A stretch of DNA of 64,000 nt from Streptomyces aurantiacus (GCF_027107535.1 NZ_CP114283.1:1302001-1366000), one strand, 5' to 3'. Positions 46,601 to 56,293 are shown, numbered from the stretch's first letter. Program-made: numbers and translations. Notes: generated by a model not told the origin, from the letters alone.

Positions 46601-49600
46601 CTACGGCGTGACCTTCTCGATCAGCACACTGCCGGTGCCCGCCACGGTGCCCCGGGCGTTCACGAGCTGCACGCGCCCGAAGAACGTCCGGCCCTCCGGC
46701 GGCGCCGAGCTCGCGACGACCTTCGCCGCGACCGAGGCCGAGGCGCCCGTCGCGAGCTTCACGGGGGTCGCGTCGACCTGGACCTCGCCGAGCGACGGCG
46801 CGAAGTACACGTCGAGGTAGTCGTACGCCGTGGTGCCCGCCGGAACCGAGTAGCCGGCGACCTTCACGGTGTACGTGCCGGCCGCGGGCGACGGGATGGA
46901 GACGGACTCCTCGGAGTCGCCGTCCGCGGACTGGCCGACCTGGTTGCCCCGCGCGTCGTAGACCGTCAGGTCCAGGTCGGCGGAGGCGTCCGAGACGTTG
47001 CCGATGGTGACGTCGAGCGAACCGGCGCCCGCGGGCACGTCCACCGTGGTGGTGTCCGTGGCGCCCTGGGCGATGGTCGGCCGCGTGCTCTTCGAGGAGC
47101 CGAGCGGGCCGCCCTTGAGCGCACCGTCGACCGCGACGAGCTTGTTCGTCACCTTCCACGAAACCGGGGCCGGGGTGCCGACCTTGGCCTCGGGGACGGT
47201 CACGACCGCCGGGTCGAACTCTGCCCCGAGCACCTCGACGTTCAGCTTGTACGGGTTGTCGAGCAGCGGCGACGTACGGCGCGACTCGACCTCGATCTCC
47301 CAGACGCCCGGCTGCGGGTTCGCGTAGGCGCGCACGTCGGGCTTGCAGCCGTTGCCGTCGAGGTAGTTGTTGTAGCAGAACGGGGTGCCGGTGCTGTCGA
47401 CCGGAACGCCGTACGGGTGGATGGCGATGAACCGGGTCTGGCTCTTGTCCTTCAGCCCGCCGATCGCGACCTCGAGGGTCTGGGCGCCCTCGGGGACGGT
47501 CACGAAGTACGACTTGTGGCTGTTGCGCTGGACCTTGCCGGACGCCGAGTAGGTGTACTTCAGCGGGGCGGCGACCACGACCGTGTTGAGGACCTGCTTG
47601 TCGATGCCCTCGGTCCGCGGGTCGTCGAGCTCCAGGATCGCGCTGCTCAGACCGGAGTTCTCCGGCTTGGCCGCGATCTTCACCGTCACCGGCTTGTTCA
47701 GCGGGAGGGAGATCTCGTCACTGCCGACGATCCGGAACGTCTTGTCCCGGTTGTTCTCCAGGTGCAGCTCGTGCCGGATCGCGCGGTCGGCGCCGGACGT
47801 ACGGGTCAGGGTGACGTCGTACGTCTTCTTCTGACCGGCCTTCAGGCCGCCCTCCCGGTCGTAGATGCCGGTGCCGAAGCCCGGGGTCTTGAGCGCGAAG
47901 TCGATCGCGGTGTCGACCGGGGCCTTCACCGTGTACTCGTGGGCGGTGGCGCCGTCACGGATCGAGTCCCAGGCGTCCGGGATGTTGATGAGGCCCACGC
48001 CCTCCTCGTACGCCTGCGTGCCGCTGATGTGGTCGGCGGTCGAGGTCAGCGCGGTGCGCAGCTTCGCGGGCGTCAGGTCGACGTCCTTCTGCTTCGCCGC
48101 GCTCAGGAGCAGCGCGGCGGCGCCCGCGGCCTGCGGGGAGGCCATCGAGGTGCCCTGGAGCATCGAGTAGCCGGGCGGCAGGGAGTAGCCCGCCTCGGCG
48201 ACCGGGCCGCCGGGGAACCAGGTCTGCGTGGTGTTGATGGAGGCGCCGGGCGCGGTCAGCGTCGGTGTGAAGCCGCCGTCCTCACGCGGGCCGCGCGAGG
48301 AGAAGGGCAGCATCGCGTACTTCTTCGACACCTGCGAGCCGTAGTTGGACGCCCAGGTCTCCTTCGAGATGGACGCGCCGACCGAGATGACCTTGTCGGC
48401 CAGGCCGGGGTCGCCGATGGTGTTGGCGCCGGGGCCGGAGTTGCCGGCCGAGATGACCAGCTGCACGCCGTAGGTGTCGATGAGGCGCGTGTAGAGCTCG
48501 GCGCGCGCGTTGTTGCCGTCGTTGAGCGCCGGCAGGCCGCCGATCGACATGTTCACGATGTCGACGCCGCGGTTCGCGACGAGGTCGATCATGCCCTCGG
48601 TGAGCGCGACGTTCGTGCAGCCGCCGCTCCAGGTGCAGGCGCGGGAGGAGACGAGCTTCGCGCCGGGCGCCGCCCCGTTCATCTTCCCGCCGAACAGCTT
48701 GTTGGCGGCGGTGATGCCCGCGACGTGCGTGCCGTGCTCGGACTCGATGATGCCGATGTTGACGAAGTCGGACTTCTTGCCGACCCAGTCGCCGCCCAGC
48801 GGGTCCATCGGGACGTCCTTGCGGATCTCCACGACGAACGGCACCCGCTCGACGATGTCCGTCGCCGGGTTGTCGGTACCGAAGTAGCCGATCTGGTAGC
48901 CGTCCTTGTACGGCTTCATCGACGTGTCGTCGGTGAAGTCGTTGTTGTCGTTCAGGTCGACGCGGACCGTGCCGGCCGCGGCGTCGTAGAGCACGCCCCA
49001 GCTGTCGGTCGTGTCGCCGTCGCGGTTCAGGTCGCCGTTCGCGTCGCCGCCGGTGGACGCCGACTCGCGGAAGCGGCTGACCGCGTAGTCGCCGGCCGGG
49101 GCCTTCCAGCTCTCGCCGTCGAAGGTGAAGGCCGGGCCCGAGCGGGCGTTGACCATGGCGCGCCAGGTCGCGTCGGCGTCGGCCAGCGGGTCGGTCGCCG
49201 TCACCCAGTCGACGATCTTGCGCTCGCCGGTGGTCGTCTTCTGCAGCGCGGGATGCGCCACGTCGACACCGGAGTCGAGGATGCCGATGGTGATGCCGCG
49301 GCCGTCCGCCTTCGGGTTGTCCTTCACGAAGTCGACGGCACCCGTCTCGAAGGACGGGTTGTACGGGTTCTCGGCGGGGGTGTTCTTGCCGGGCGCCGGG
49401 TACGCGGCGGCCGTCGGGGCCTTCTTCGCGCCCTTGGCCCGGTCTGCGGACGGCGTCGGGTCGTCCAGCACGATCTCCTGGCGCAGGTCGATGCCGTGCA
49501 CGGAGGAGAGCTTGGAGGCCGCCTTGATGGCCGCCTCCGCCCTGGCGGTCGGGACGGTGGCGCGGACGTAGCCGAGCTTGTCGTGGGTGCGGCCCACGGA

Positions 49601-49906
49601 GCCGCCCTTCACCGCGTCCAGCTGCCCTGCGACCTGTTCGGTCTGCCCGGGCGCGGTGGCGATCATCATCGTGACGTTCTTGTCGCCGTCGGCCTTGGCC
49701 TCCGCGAGGAGGTCGGCGTCGGCCGAACCGAGCTTGGCACCGGCGGACTTGACCGCTGTGTCGGCGGGTGTGCCCGGATCGTCCGCGGAGAAGGCCATGG
49801 GTATCGGCCCTGCCGCGGAGAGGGCGGCCACGAGACCGGCGGCCACGGCTATGCGCGCCGCGCGTCTCGCGCCGGTGATCGGAGCTCGCTGAGGGTTGGG
49901 GGTCAT
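46601..49906 (-). CDS. Large secreted subtilisin-like serine protease (S8)
   Basis: The protein has 1101 residues from ATG 49906, with AAGG six bases upstream; ATG 49912 is also possible. A Sec signal peptide (about 1-41) and an inhibitor-like propeptide (about 50-145) precede the catalytic domain. Asp211 (GILDSGVD), His391 (SEHGTHVAG), oxyanion Asn488 (SAGNSG) and Ser586 (GTSMASP) form the active site. About 180 residues separate Asp and His, far more than in subtilisin, with a Asp/Asn-rich part (DLNRDGDTTD) suggesting calcium binding. About 500 C-terminal residues form beta-sandwich/PPC-type domains. It should digest extracellular protein. Confidence 0.93.
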   Translation of the reverse strand: MTPNPQRAPITGARRAARIAVAAGLVAALSAAGPIPMAFSADDPGTPADTAVKSAGAKLGSADADLLAEAKADGDKNVTMMIATAPGQTEQVAGQLDAVKGGSVGRTHDKLGYVRATVPTARAEAAIKAASKLSSVHGIDLRQEIVLDDPTPSADRAKGAKKAPTAAAYPAPGKNTPAENPYNPSFETGAVDFVKDNPKADGRGITIGILDSGVDVAHPALQKTTTGERKIVDWVTATDPLADADATWRAMVNARSGPAFTFDGESWKAPAGDYAVSRFRESASTGGDANGDLNRDGDTTDSWGVLYDAAAGTVRVDLNDNNDFTDDTSMKPYKDGYQIGYFGTDNPATDIVERVPFVVEIRKDVPMDPLGGDWVGKKSDFVNIGIIESEHGTHVAGITAANKLFGGKMNGAAPGAKLVSSRACTWSGGCTNVALTEGMIDLVANRGVDIVNMSIGGLPALNDGNNARAELYTRLIDTYGVQLVISAGNSGPGANTIGDPGLADKVISVGASISKETWASNYGSQVSKKYAMLPFSSRGPREDGGFTPTLTAPGASINTTQTWFPGGPVAEAGYSLPPGYSMLQGTSMASPQAAGAAALLLSAAKQKDVDLTPAKLRTALTSTADHISGTQAYEEGVGLINIPDAWDSIRDGATAHEYTVKAPVDTAIDFALKTPGFGTGIYDREGGLKAGQKKTYDVTLTRTSGADRAIRHELHLENNRDKTFRIVGSDEISLPLNKPVTVKIAAKPENSGLSSAILELDDPRTEGIDKQVLNTVVVAAPLKYTYSASGKVQRNSHKSYFVTVPEGAQTLEVAIGGLKDKSQTRFIAIHPYGVPVDSTGTPFCYNNYLDGNGCKPDVRAYANPQPGVWEIEVESRRTSPLLDNPYKLNVEVLGAEFDPAVVTVPEAKVGTPAPVSWKVTNKLVAVDGALKGGPLGSSKSTRPTIAQGATDTTTVDVPAGAGSLDVTIGNVSDASADLDLTVYDARGNQVGQSADGDSEESVSIPSPAAGTYTVKVAGYSVPAGTTAYDYLDVYFAPSLGEVQVDATPVKLATGASASVAAKVVASSAPPEGRTFFGRVQLVNARGTVAGTGSVLIEKVTP

Positions 49907-50045
49907 CAGCATCCTTGTAGGTAAAGGAAAAAGTCCGTTCACGATCGGATCGATCGCGTCAGTCCGGTATGTGGACCCGGATGACCGCTCAGCTTTACCC
50001 AGGAGGCGGATGTTTGGGGAGGGGTGACCGTAACGTGAAGTGTCC

Positions 50046-50063
50046 ATGGCGTAATTCCGCCAT
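50046..50063. repeat. Inverted repeat upstream of the Nudix and protease genes
   Basis: Six-base perfect arms (atggcg 50046-50051, cgccat 50058-50063) with an AT-rich centre lie between the divergent protease and Nudix genes, a possible operator. Confidence 0.4.
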
Positions 50064-50115
50064 ACGTCATGCGTCCGATCTCCGGCCAAACCGGGACGTG
50101 CGGGTATCTCTGCCG

Positions 50116-50121
50116 TAACGT
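50116..50121 (+). promoter_or_regulatory. -10 box of a probably leaderless Nudix gene
   Basis: TAACGT ends six bases before the ATG, and no ribosome site precedes the gene, so transcription probably starts at or next to the start codon. Confidence 0.5.
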
Positions 50122-50127
50122 CTGCGC

Positions 50128-50673
50128 ATGCACAAGGAGTTGAGGGTGGCGGCCTACGCCGTGTGTGTGCGGGACGGGCGGATGCTCCTGGCACGCTGGG
50201 TGGCGGGGGACGGCGCCAAGCGCTGGACGCTGCCCGGCGGCGGCATGGACCACGGCGAGGACCCGTACGACACCGTGATCCGGGAGGCCGAGGAGGAGAC
50301 CGGGTACACCGTCGAGCCCGTCGCGCTGCTCGGCGTCGACTCGATCCGGCGCACCTATCCGCGCCGCCTCGGCGCGGTCGCCGACTTCCAGGGGCTGCGG
50401 ATCGTCTACGAGGCCCGTGTCACCGGCGGCGAACTCCGGCACGAGACGGACGGCTCCACCGACATGGCGGCCTGGCACCCGCTCGACGAGGTGCCCGCCC
50501 TGGAGCGGGTGGAACTGGTCGACGTCGGGCTCGCGCTCTGGAGGGAGCGGCCGGCGGCCGGGCGTACGACGGGAGACCCCGGGCACCCGGAGGCCTCCGC
50601 CCGGGCTTCCGGACCCCCTTCCGGACACCCCGCCGAGCGCCCCTCCGGACGGCCCGGGAACGCCGACGAATAG
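50128..50673 (+). CDS. Nudix hydrolase
   Basis: The protein has 181 residues. The Nudix box is complete: GGGMDHGEDPYDTVIREAEE with following ETGY at about residues 36-60 (G x5 E x7 REAEEETGY). A tail of about 35 residues is rich in Pro, Gly and Arg and looks disordered. The enzyme hydrolyses a nucleoside diphosphate linked to another moiety; which one is not visible. It is a single-gene unit with a leaderless-type start. Confidence 0.92.
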   Translation: MHKELRVAAYAVCVRDGRMLLARWVAGDGAKRWTLPGGGMDHGEDPYDTVIREAEEETGYTVEPVALLGVDSIRRTYPRRLGAVADFQGLRIVYEARVTGGELRHETDGSTDMAAWHPLDEVPALERVELVDVGLALWRERPAAGRTTGDPGHPEASARASGPPSGHPAERPSGRPGNADE

Positions 50674-50795
50674 CTTCCGTACCCACTCAGGTGAACATGG
50701 AGTGACCGCCTCCCAGCGGTTCAGGGAGGGCTCGGTGGACGCGGAGGGTAGTCCAAGATCGACGTACGGTGATCTGCGCTGCCCGTTGCTGCCGA

Positions 50796-50813
50796 GTTAA
50801 CGCACAGGTCATC
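50796..50813 (+). promoter_or_regulatory. Possible PHO box (PhoP site)
   Basis: GTTAACG (50796-50802), four bases, then GGTCATC (50807-50813). Each matches GTTCACC at 5 of 7 positions with the 11-base periodicity of Streptomyces PHO boxes. It lies 94 bases before a secreted metallophosphoesterase gene. Confidence 0.35.
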
Positions 50814-50906
50814 CCCAGTGCCAACGATCCAGTATGAGCGGGAAGTTCGTGTGAGCGAACCACCCGCGACCACTGCCGACGCGTTCGCACTCGGGGAGAC
50901 CGCGCC

Positions 50907-52673
50907 ATGTCGCGCATACGCTCTGTCGCCACTGCCACTGCTCGTGACCGCCGCGCCTTCCTGGCCGCCACCGGGGCGGTGTCCCTCTCCGCGGGCATCG
51001 GCTTCGCGCTGCGTCCGGGAACCAGCGAGGCTGCCACCGACACCGCCGCCACCACCACCCACGGCCGGCCCGTCGCCGTCTCCCGCAGGGCGCCGGCCGC
51101 GCCCCTGGCCCCGTACACCCGGGGCACCACCCTGTCGACCGTCGCGGCCCCGCGCCCGGGCTCCGGATTCCGGCGCCTCGGCGACGGGCCCGCCTGGCCG
51201 CGCGTCGTCCGCGGCGACCTCGCCGCCCCCAAGGCCGGCCGGGCCGGGCGGCGCACCGCGCTCGCCGCGTTCGTGCAGTTCACCGACCTGCACCTGGTCG
51301 ACGTCCAGCACCCGCTGCGGTACGAGTACCTGCGCGCCCAGACCGCCAGTGCCTGGCGCCCCCAGGAGTCCTTGTCGGTGCCCGGCGCGGTCTCGCTCGT
51401 CGAGCGGGTCAACGCACTGCGCGGAGCGCCCGTCACCGGGTCCCCACTGCACTTCGTGATGACCACCGGCGACAACACCGACAACAACGCCAAGACGGAA
51501 CTGGACTGGTTCCTGAAGGTGATGAGCGGCGGGCGGATCATCCCCAACTCCGGTGACCCGAACCGCTACGAGGGCGTCCAGGACAGCGACCTCAAGCTGT
51601 ACTGGCAGCCCGACGCGGCCCTGCGCGACGCCGACAAGCAGCTCGGCTTCCCCCGCATCCAGGGCTTCCTCGCCGCCGCGATCCGCGAGGTGCGCAGCCC
51701 CGGCCTCAACCTGCCCTGGTACTCCACGGTCGGCAACCACGACTCCCTGCCCGGCGGTTGCTACGCGCCCGGCGACTCCTTCTTCGCCGACTTCGCGGTC
51801 GGCGGCAGGAAGCTGATGACGCTCGACGAGTCGGTCGGCACCGCCATCTGGAAGAACGTCAAGAAGGGCGGCGACCCCAAGGGCGCCGACTTCAAGGCGA
51901 TGCTCAAGTCCCAGGCGCGGAAGATGCGTTCGGTCACCCCGGACGAGGGCCGTGCCCCCTTCACCCCCGCCGAGTACCTCCGGGCCCACCTCGACCCGGC
52001 GCACGCGGGCGTGGGCCCCGTCGGACACGGCTACTCGCAGGCCAACCTCGCCGCGAAGACCCAGTACTACACGTTCCGCATCGCCGACGACGTCCTCGGT
52101 GTCAGCCTCGACAGCACGGACCCGGGCGGCCACTACGAGGGCTCCCTCGGCACCGCCCAGCTGCGGTGGCTGGAGCGCACGCTGAAGGCGGCCGACAGGA
52201 ACAAGGAACACGTCATCGTCTTCAGCCACCACACCAGCAAGTCCATGCGCAACCTCCGCGAGGACCCGGCCCACCCGGGGGAGCGGCGGCACGGCGGCGA
52301 CGAGGTGCTCTCGGTGCTCGGCGCCCACCGCTCCGTGCTGGCCTGGGTGAACGGCCACAGCCACAAGAACAACATCACCCCGCACTCCGCCCCGGACGGC
52401 CGCTCCTTCTGGGAGGTCTCCACCGCCTCGCACGTCGACTTCCCGCAGCTCGCCCGGGTGATCGAGATCGCCGACAACCACGACGGCACGGTCTCCCTGT
52501 TCACCACGCTCATCGAGTCCGGCGCCCCGCACGGCACGGACTTCACGGACCTCTCGCAGACGGGCCTGGCCGCCCTCTACCGGGAACTGTCCTTCAACGC
52601 CCCGGGCGCCCGCACGGACCTGAGCGGCGAACCGGGCGACCGCAACACGGAACTGGTCCTGAAGAAGGGCTGA
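50907..52673 (+). CDS. Exported metallophosphoesterase (TIGR03767-type)
   Basis: The protein has 588 residues from ATG 50907 after GGGGAGA. A twin-arginine signal (RDRRAFLAATGAVSLSA) indicates Tat export of the folded enzyme. The calcineurin-like metal motifs appear in order: FTDLHLVD, TTGDNTDN, VGNHDS, VFSHHTS and NGHSH. This set matches the actinobacterial family named TIGR03767. It should hydrolyse an extracellular phosphoester to release phosphate. The gene stands alone; a possible PhoP site precedes it. Confidence 0.9.
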   Translation: MSRIRSVATATARDRRAFLAATGAVSLSAGIGFALRPGTSEAATDTAATTTHGRPVAVSRRAPAAPLAPYTRGTTLSTVAAPRPGSGFRRLGDGPAWPRVVRGDLAAPKAGRAGRRTALAAFVQFTDLHLVDVQHPLRYEYLRAQTASAWRPQESLSVPGAVSLVERVNALRGAPVTGSPLHFVMTTGDNTDNNAKTELDWFLKVMSGGRIIPNSGDPNRYEGVQDSDLKLYWQPDAALRDADKQLGFPRIQGFLAAAIREVRSPGLNLPWYSTVGNHDSLPGGCYAPGDSFFADFAVGGRKLMTLDESVGTAIWKNVKKGGDPKGADFKAMLKSQARKMRSVTPDEGRAPFTPAEYLRAHLDPAHAGVGPVGHGYSQANLAAKTQYYTFRIADDVLGVSLDSTDPGGHYEGSLGTAQLRWLERTLKAADRNKEHVIVFSHHTSKSMRNLREDPAHPGERRHGGDEVLSVLGAHRSVLAWVNGHSHKNNITPHSAPDGRSFWEVSTASHVDFPQLARVIEIADNHDGTVSLFTTLIESGAPHGTDFTDLSQTGLAALYRELSFNAPGARTDLSGEPGDRNTELVLKKG

Positions 52674-52694
52674 GGTTTCACGCCTCTGACAGGA

Positions 52695-52741
52695 GGGCGC
52701 CCCGTCAGGGAGGCGCCCCTGAAGGGGCCGGGGAACTGCGC
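52695..52741 (+). terminator. Hairpin plus repeat core after the phosphoesterase gene
   Basis: gggcgcc/ggcgccc arms (52695-52701, 52712-52718) are followed by gaaggggccggggaactgcgc (52721-52741; 21 bases, here named as a repeat core), related to repeats near 43494 and 57773. Confidence 0.5.
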
Positions 52742-52797
52742 ACCCCAGCCAGGGACGGCCCGCAGCCTACGAACACACCCCCCGGCGAAGCCTCACC

Positions 52798-53442
52798 TCA
52801 CGAGTTGTTCAAGTAGGCAAGCACCGCAAGCACCCTCCGATGCCCACTGTCGCTGGGCGGCAGCCCGAGCTTCAGGAACACGTTCCCGATGTGCTTGCTG
52901 ACCGACCGCTCGGTCACGACGAGATCCTTGGCGATCGTCGTGTTGTCGCGCCCCTCGGCCATCAGCTTCAGCACCTCCCGCTCGCGGGGAGTGAGCGAGT
53001 CGAGCGGCGAGTCCCGCCGACGGACCAGCAGCTCCGCCACCACCTCGGGATCCAGCGCCGTACCGCCGGAGGCGACCCGCTCCAGCGCGTCCAGGAACTC
53101 GTCGACCCGCCCCACCCGGTCCTTGAGCAGATAACCCACCCCGCTCGCCCCGCCGCCGAGCAACTCGGCGGCGTACGACTCCTCGACGTACTGCGAGAGC
53201 ACGAGCACCGGCAGCCCGGGGATCTCCTCGCGTGCCGCGAGCGCCGCTCGCAGGCCCTCGTCACGGAAACCGGGCGGCATCCGGACGTCCAGCACGGCGA
53301 CATCCGGCCGGTGTTTGAGCAGCGCGGGCAGCACCTCCGGCCCGCTGCCCGCGACGGCCACCACCTCGTGCCCGGAGGAGGTGAGCAGCAGGACGAGTCC
53401 CTGCCGCAGCAGGGCGTTGTCCTCGGCGATCACCACACGCAC
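52798..53442 (-). CDS. NarL/FixJ-type response regulator
   Basis: The protein has 214 residues from GTG 53442. The receiver domain has the acidic pair in IAEDNALLRQG, phospho-acceptor Asp52 (VAVLDVRMP) and switch Lys in YLLKDRV. A LuxR-type helix-turn-helix (about 148-210) has LTPREREVLKLMAEG and VSKHIGNVFLKLGL. It overlaps the end of its kinase gene by 13 bases. The longer open frame that joins it to the kinase N-terminus is an artefact of the kinase frameshift. Confidence 0.93.
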   Translation of the reverse strand: MRVVIAEDNALLRQGLVLLLTSSGHEVVAVAGSGPEVLPALLKHRPDVAVLDVRMPPGFRDEGLRAALAAREEIPGLPVLVLSQYVEESYAAELLGGGASGVGYLLKDRVGRVDEFLDALERVASGGTALDPEVVAELLVRRRDSPLDSLTPREREVLKLMAEGRDNTTIAKDLVVTERSVSKHIGNVFLKLGLPPSDSGHRRVLAVLAYLNNS

Positions 53443-54600
53443 GGCAGCTCCACTTCGATCACGGTCGGGCCCCCGGCGGGGCTGGTCATCCGCAGGGTCC
53501 CGTCGAGGGCGGCGACGCGACGCCGCATACCGAGCAGCCCGGAACCGCCGGCCTCGTCGGCACCGCCCCGCCCCTCGTCGCGCACGGTCAGCCGCAGCCC
53601 TTTCCGCACGCGGGCGAGACGGACCTCGGCCCGCTCCGCGCCGCTGTGCTTCGCGGCGTTCGTCAGGGACTCCGCCACCACGAAGTACGCGGCCGCCTCC
53701 ACCGCGGCAGGGGCCCGGGCCCCGTCCCCCCTCGCGGTCACCGTCCTCGAGACCGTCCACGGTCACCGTCACGGCGAGGCCGCCGCTCGCGGCGAGCGCC
53801 CGGACCGCGCCGGCCAGACCGCGATCGGTGAGGATCGGCGGATGGATGCCGCGCACGACGTGCCGCAGCTCCGCCAGTGCCTCCTGCGCCTGGTCCTGCG
53901 CGTCGCCCAGCAGCCTGCGCGCCGCCTCCGGGTCACGGTCGTACGCCCGCAGCGCGAGCCCGATCCGCATCGACAGCGAGACCAGCCGGGCCTGTGTGCC
54001 GTCGTGCAGGTCCCGCTCGATGCGCCGCAGCTCCGCGCCGTGCGCGGCGACCGCGCCCGCCCGGGTCCGGGCCAGCTCCTCGACGCGCTCGGCCAGCCGC
54101 GCCCTCGGCGACGGCTTCAGCAGAGCGGTGGACCACTTCGCGTCCAGATCGGCGAGGCGGCCGATCAGCGGGAGCACGACCGCCTCGCGGCCCGTCAGAG
54201 CGCACCACACACCGTCGACGAGCAGCCCCAGCGGCCACAGCGGGACCGCCAGATACGGCAGACATCCGTAGCCGTAGTAGGCGAGCATCCAGCGCAGGTC
54301 GGTGAGCGTGCCCGGATCGCGGACGGCCGTACGGAACCGCTCGCGCACCGTGCCCGTGACGGGCAGGTACGCCTCGGGGATCTCCCGGCCCGTCCATTGG
54401 GTCACCATGCGCCGCTTGGCCCCGGCGATCCGCCGTATCAGCAGCACCGCCTCCGGCAGCAGCGCGGCACCCACCACGACGACGGTGCCGGTGGCCGCGA
54501 TCAGCAGGACGGTGACGAAGAGGTACGAGCCGAAGGACAGCACGGCGGCCGGGGCCAGCTGTCCCGTGGCCCGCGCGGCGTCCCGCACCGTCTTCCGCAT
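53430..54600 (-). pseudogene. Sensor histidine kinase with a single-base frameshift
   Basis: The N-terminal part (from ATG 54600) has two membrane regions (about 25-58 and 108-137) and the HisKA_3 dimerisation motif RRIERDLHDGTQARLVSLSM with phospho-acceptor His199. The ATPase domain (VVAESLTNAAKHSG, RDEGRGG, GSGLLGM) is in another frame down to TGA at 53430. The break lies in a run of six G (minus strand; 53731-53726). Removing one G gives a continuous 389-residue kinase. As it stands, the first frame reads on into the response regulator. It could be a real null mutation or a sequencing error. Confidence 0.8.
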
Positions 54601-54822
54601 GGCGATCAGAGTAGGCGAACGGGCACCCGCGCGGACGCCCGCCCGCCTGCCTGTGACCAGCGGATGAGCTTCCTGTGAGCGGCGGCGGGATGCCGGTCGT
54701 GGTGTAGCCCGCTACACCTCCGTTTCGGGAGAGGACTCCCTCGTGGCGGCGGGCGGATCCCGGGATCGTTGGGCTCGGTCGATCGCGGGAGCGCCCAGCT
54801 CCCCCACCGGAAGGAAACCCCC

Positions 54823-55017
54823 ATGAAGGCGCTGCTCTCCTCGAAGCCGGTTCTCTGGTTCCTGTTCCTGTTCAACCTCGTCGTCGCCGCGGCCGCCCCC
54901 TTCGTCGTGGACGGAACGCAGGGCGTGATGACCGCCGCCGGCATGGGCGTCGTCTCCCTCGGGGCGGGGGCGAGCCTGCTCAGGGACCGCGGTCAGCCGC
55001 AGGGCGGGCGCGCCTGA
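54823..55017 (+). CDS. Small membrane protein, unknown
   Basis: The protein has 64 residues from ATG 54823, eight bases after AAGGA. Two hydrophobic stretches (about 8-24, VLWFLFLFNLVVAAAAP, and 32-52) suggest a hairpin in the membrane with a short basic tail. I do not recognise a family. It lies between the two-component system and a secreted hydrolase gene. Confidence 0.7.
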   Translation: MKALLSSKPVLWFLFLFNLVVAAAAPFVVDGTQGVMTAAGMGVVSLGAGASLLRDRGQPQGGRA

Positions 55018-55138
55018 CCTTCCCGAGAAGGGCCGGAACCCGCTCAACCGGTCCGGGCCGGGGCAACCCCCACGGCCCGCCACCGGGTCCCTCCCGTCGG
55101 TTCCTCATGACGGACACGACGGAAGGACACGACGACCC

Positions 55139-56293
55139 ATGACAGCATCCCGCACCCTGCGCCTCGGACTGACGGGCGTGGCCGTACTCGCGGCGGCCTC
55201 ACTCACCGCTCCGGCGGCCCTGGCCTCCTCCCCGGCACCGGGGAGAGACCACGGCGCGACCCGGAAGGCGATGGACGCCGCCGTGCAGGACGGTGTCCCC
55301 GGCGTGGCCGGGCAGGCCAAGGACAGGAACGGCACCTGGAAGGGCACGTCGGGTGTCGGCGACCTCCGGACGAAGCAGCCGCGCTCCGCCCACGACCGCT
55401 ACCGCGTCGGCAGCATCACCAAGACGTTCGTCTCGACGGTCCTGCTGCAACTGGAGGCCGAGGGGCGGCTCTCGCTCGACGACAAGGTGGACAGGTGGCT
55501 GCCGGGCGTGGTCCTCGGCAACGGCCACGACGGGAGGAAGATCACACTGCGTCAGCTTCTCAACCACACGAGCGGTGTCTACAACTACACGGCGGACGAG
55601 GACTTCGGCCGGACCTACTTCCTGAAGGACGGCTTCTTCGAGCACCGCTTCGACCGGCTGACGCCCAAGCAGCTAGTCAAGATCGCGACGGCCCACAAGC
55701 CGGACTTCGCACCGGGCACCTCCTGGAACTACTCCAACACCAACTACGTCCTGGCCGGAATGGTGATCGAGAAGGTCACCGGCCATGCGTACGGCGACGA
55801 GGTCCGAAAGCGCATCATCGAGCCGCTCGGACTGCACGCCACCCGCGTCCCGGGCAGCGACCCGAAGCTGGGCCGGCCCAGCAGCCGGGCGTACGGCAAA
55901 CTCGCCGAAGAGGCCACCGGCCCCACCTACGACGTCACGGAGCTCAACCCCTCCCTCGCCTCCGCGGCGGGCGAGATGGTCTCCGACTCGGGCGACCTCA
56001 ACCGCTTCTACTCGGCACTGCTGAAGGGCAGGCTCCTGCCGAAGAAGCAGCTCACCGAGATGAAGACCACCGTCGAGGTCGGCGAGATCCCGAACGCCGG
56101 CTACGGCCTCGGGCTCATCGAACGCAGGCTGAGCTGCGGCGTCGTCGTGTGGGGCCACGGGGGCGGCATCCACGGCTCCAACTCGGAGGCCGTCACCACC
56201 GCGGACGGCCGCCACTCGCTCGCCTTCAACTTCAACGGCGACTGGTCGGGCGACAGCGACGCGGTGATCGAGGCGGAGTTCTGCTCCGAGTGA
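55139..56293 (+). CDS. Secreted serine hydrolase (beta-lactamase/D-Ala carboxypeptidase type, S12)
   Basis: The protein has 384 residues. A Sec signal peptide ends about residue 29 (ALAS). The penicillin-binding fold motifs are present: Ser92-x-x-Lys95 in VGSITKTF, Tyr-x-Asn in NYSNTNY and the third motif as HGG in VWGHGGGIHG. Class C beta-lactamases and R61-like DD-peptidases share this set. Substrates range from cell-wall peptides to esters, so resistance cannot be claimed. It is a monocistronic gene with a strong terminator. Confidence 0.9.
   Translation: MTASRTLRLGLTGVAVLAAASLTAPAALASSPAPGRDHGATRKAMDAAVQDGVPGVAGQAKDRNGTWKGTSGVGDLRTKQPRSAHDRYRVGSITKTFVSTVLLQLEAEGRLSLDDKVDRWLPGVVLGNGHDGRKITLRQLLNHTSGVYNYTADEDFGRTYFLKDGFFEHRFDRLTPKQLVKIATAHKPDFAPGTSWNYSNTNYVLAGMVIEKVTGHAYGDEVRKRIIEPLGLHATRVPGSDPKLGRPSSRAYGKLAEEATGPTYDVTELNPSLASAAGEMVSDSGDLNRFYSALLKGRLLPKKQLTEMKTTVEVGEIPNAGYGLGLIERRLSCGVVVWGHGGGIHGSNSEAVTTADGRHSLAFNFNGDWSGDSDAVIEAEFCSE

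Noticed and set aside
46490..49924. Very long open frame (1144 codons) on the plus strand
   Set aside because: It is the antisense shadow of the subtilase gene, with Arg/Val/Gly-rich composition and no domains.
52798..54600. Single 600-residue hybrid histidine kinase-response regulator
   Set aside because: The middle ~110 residues are Arg/Gly-rich nonsense, and the proper ATPase domain is present in another frame; a one-base indel explains it.
55139..56293. Beta-lactam resistance gene
   Set aside because: SxxK, YxN and HGG are shared with DD-peptidases and esterases; no regulator or other evidence supports resistance.
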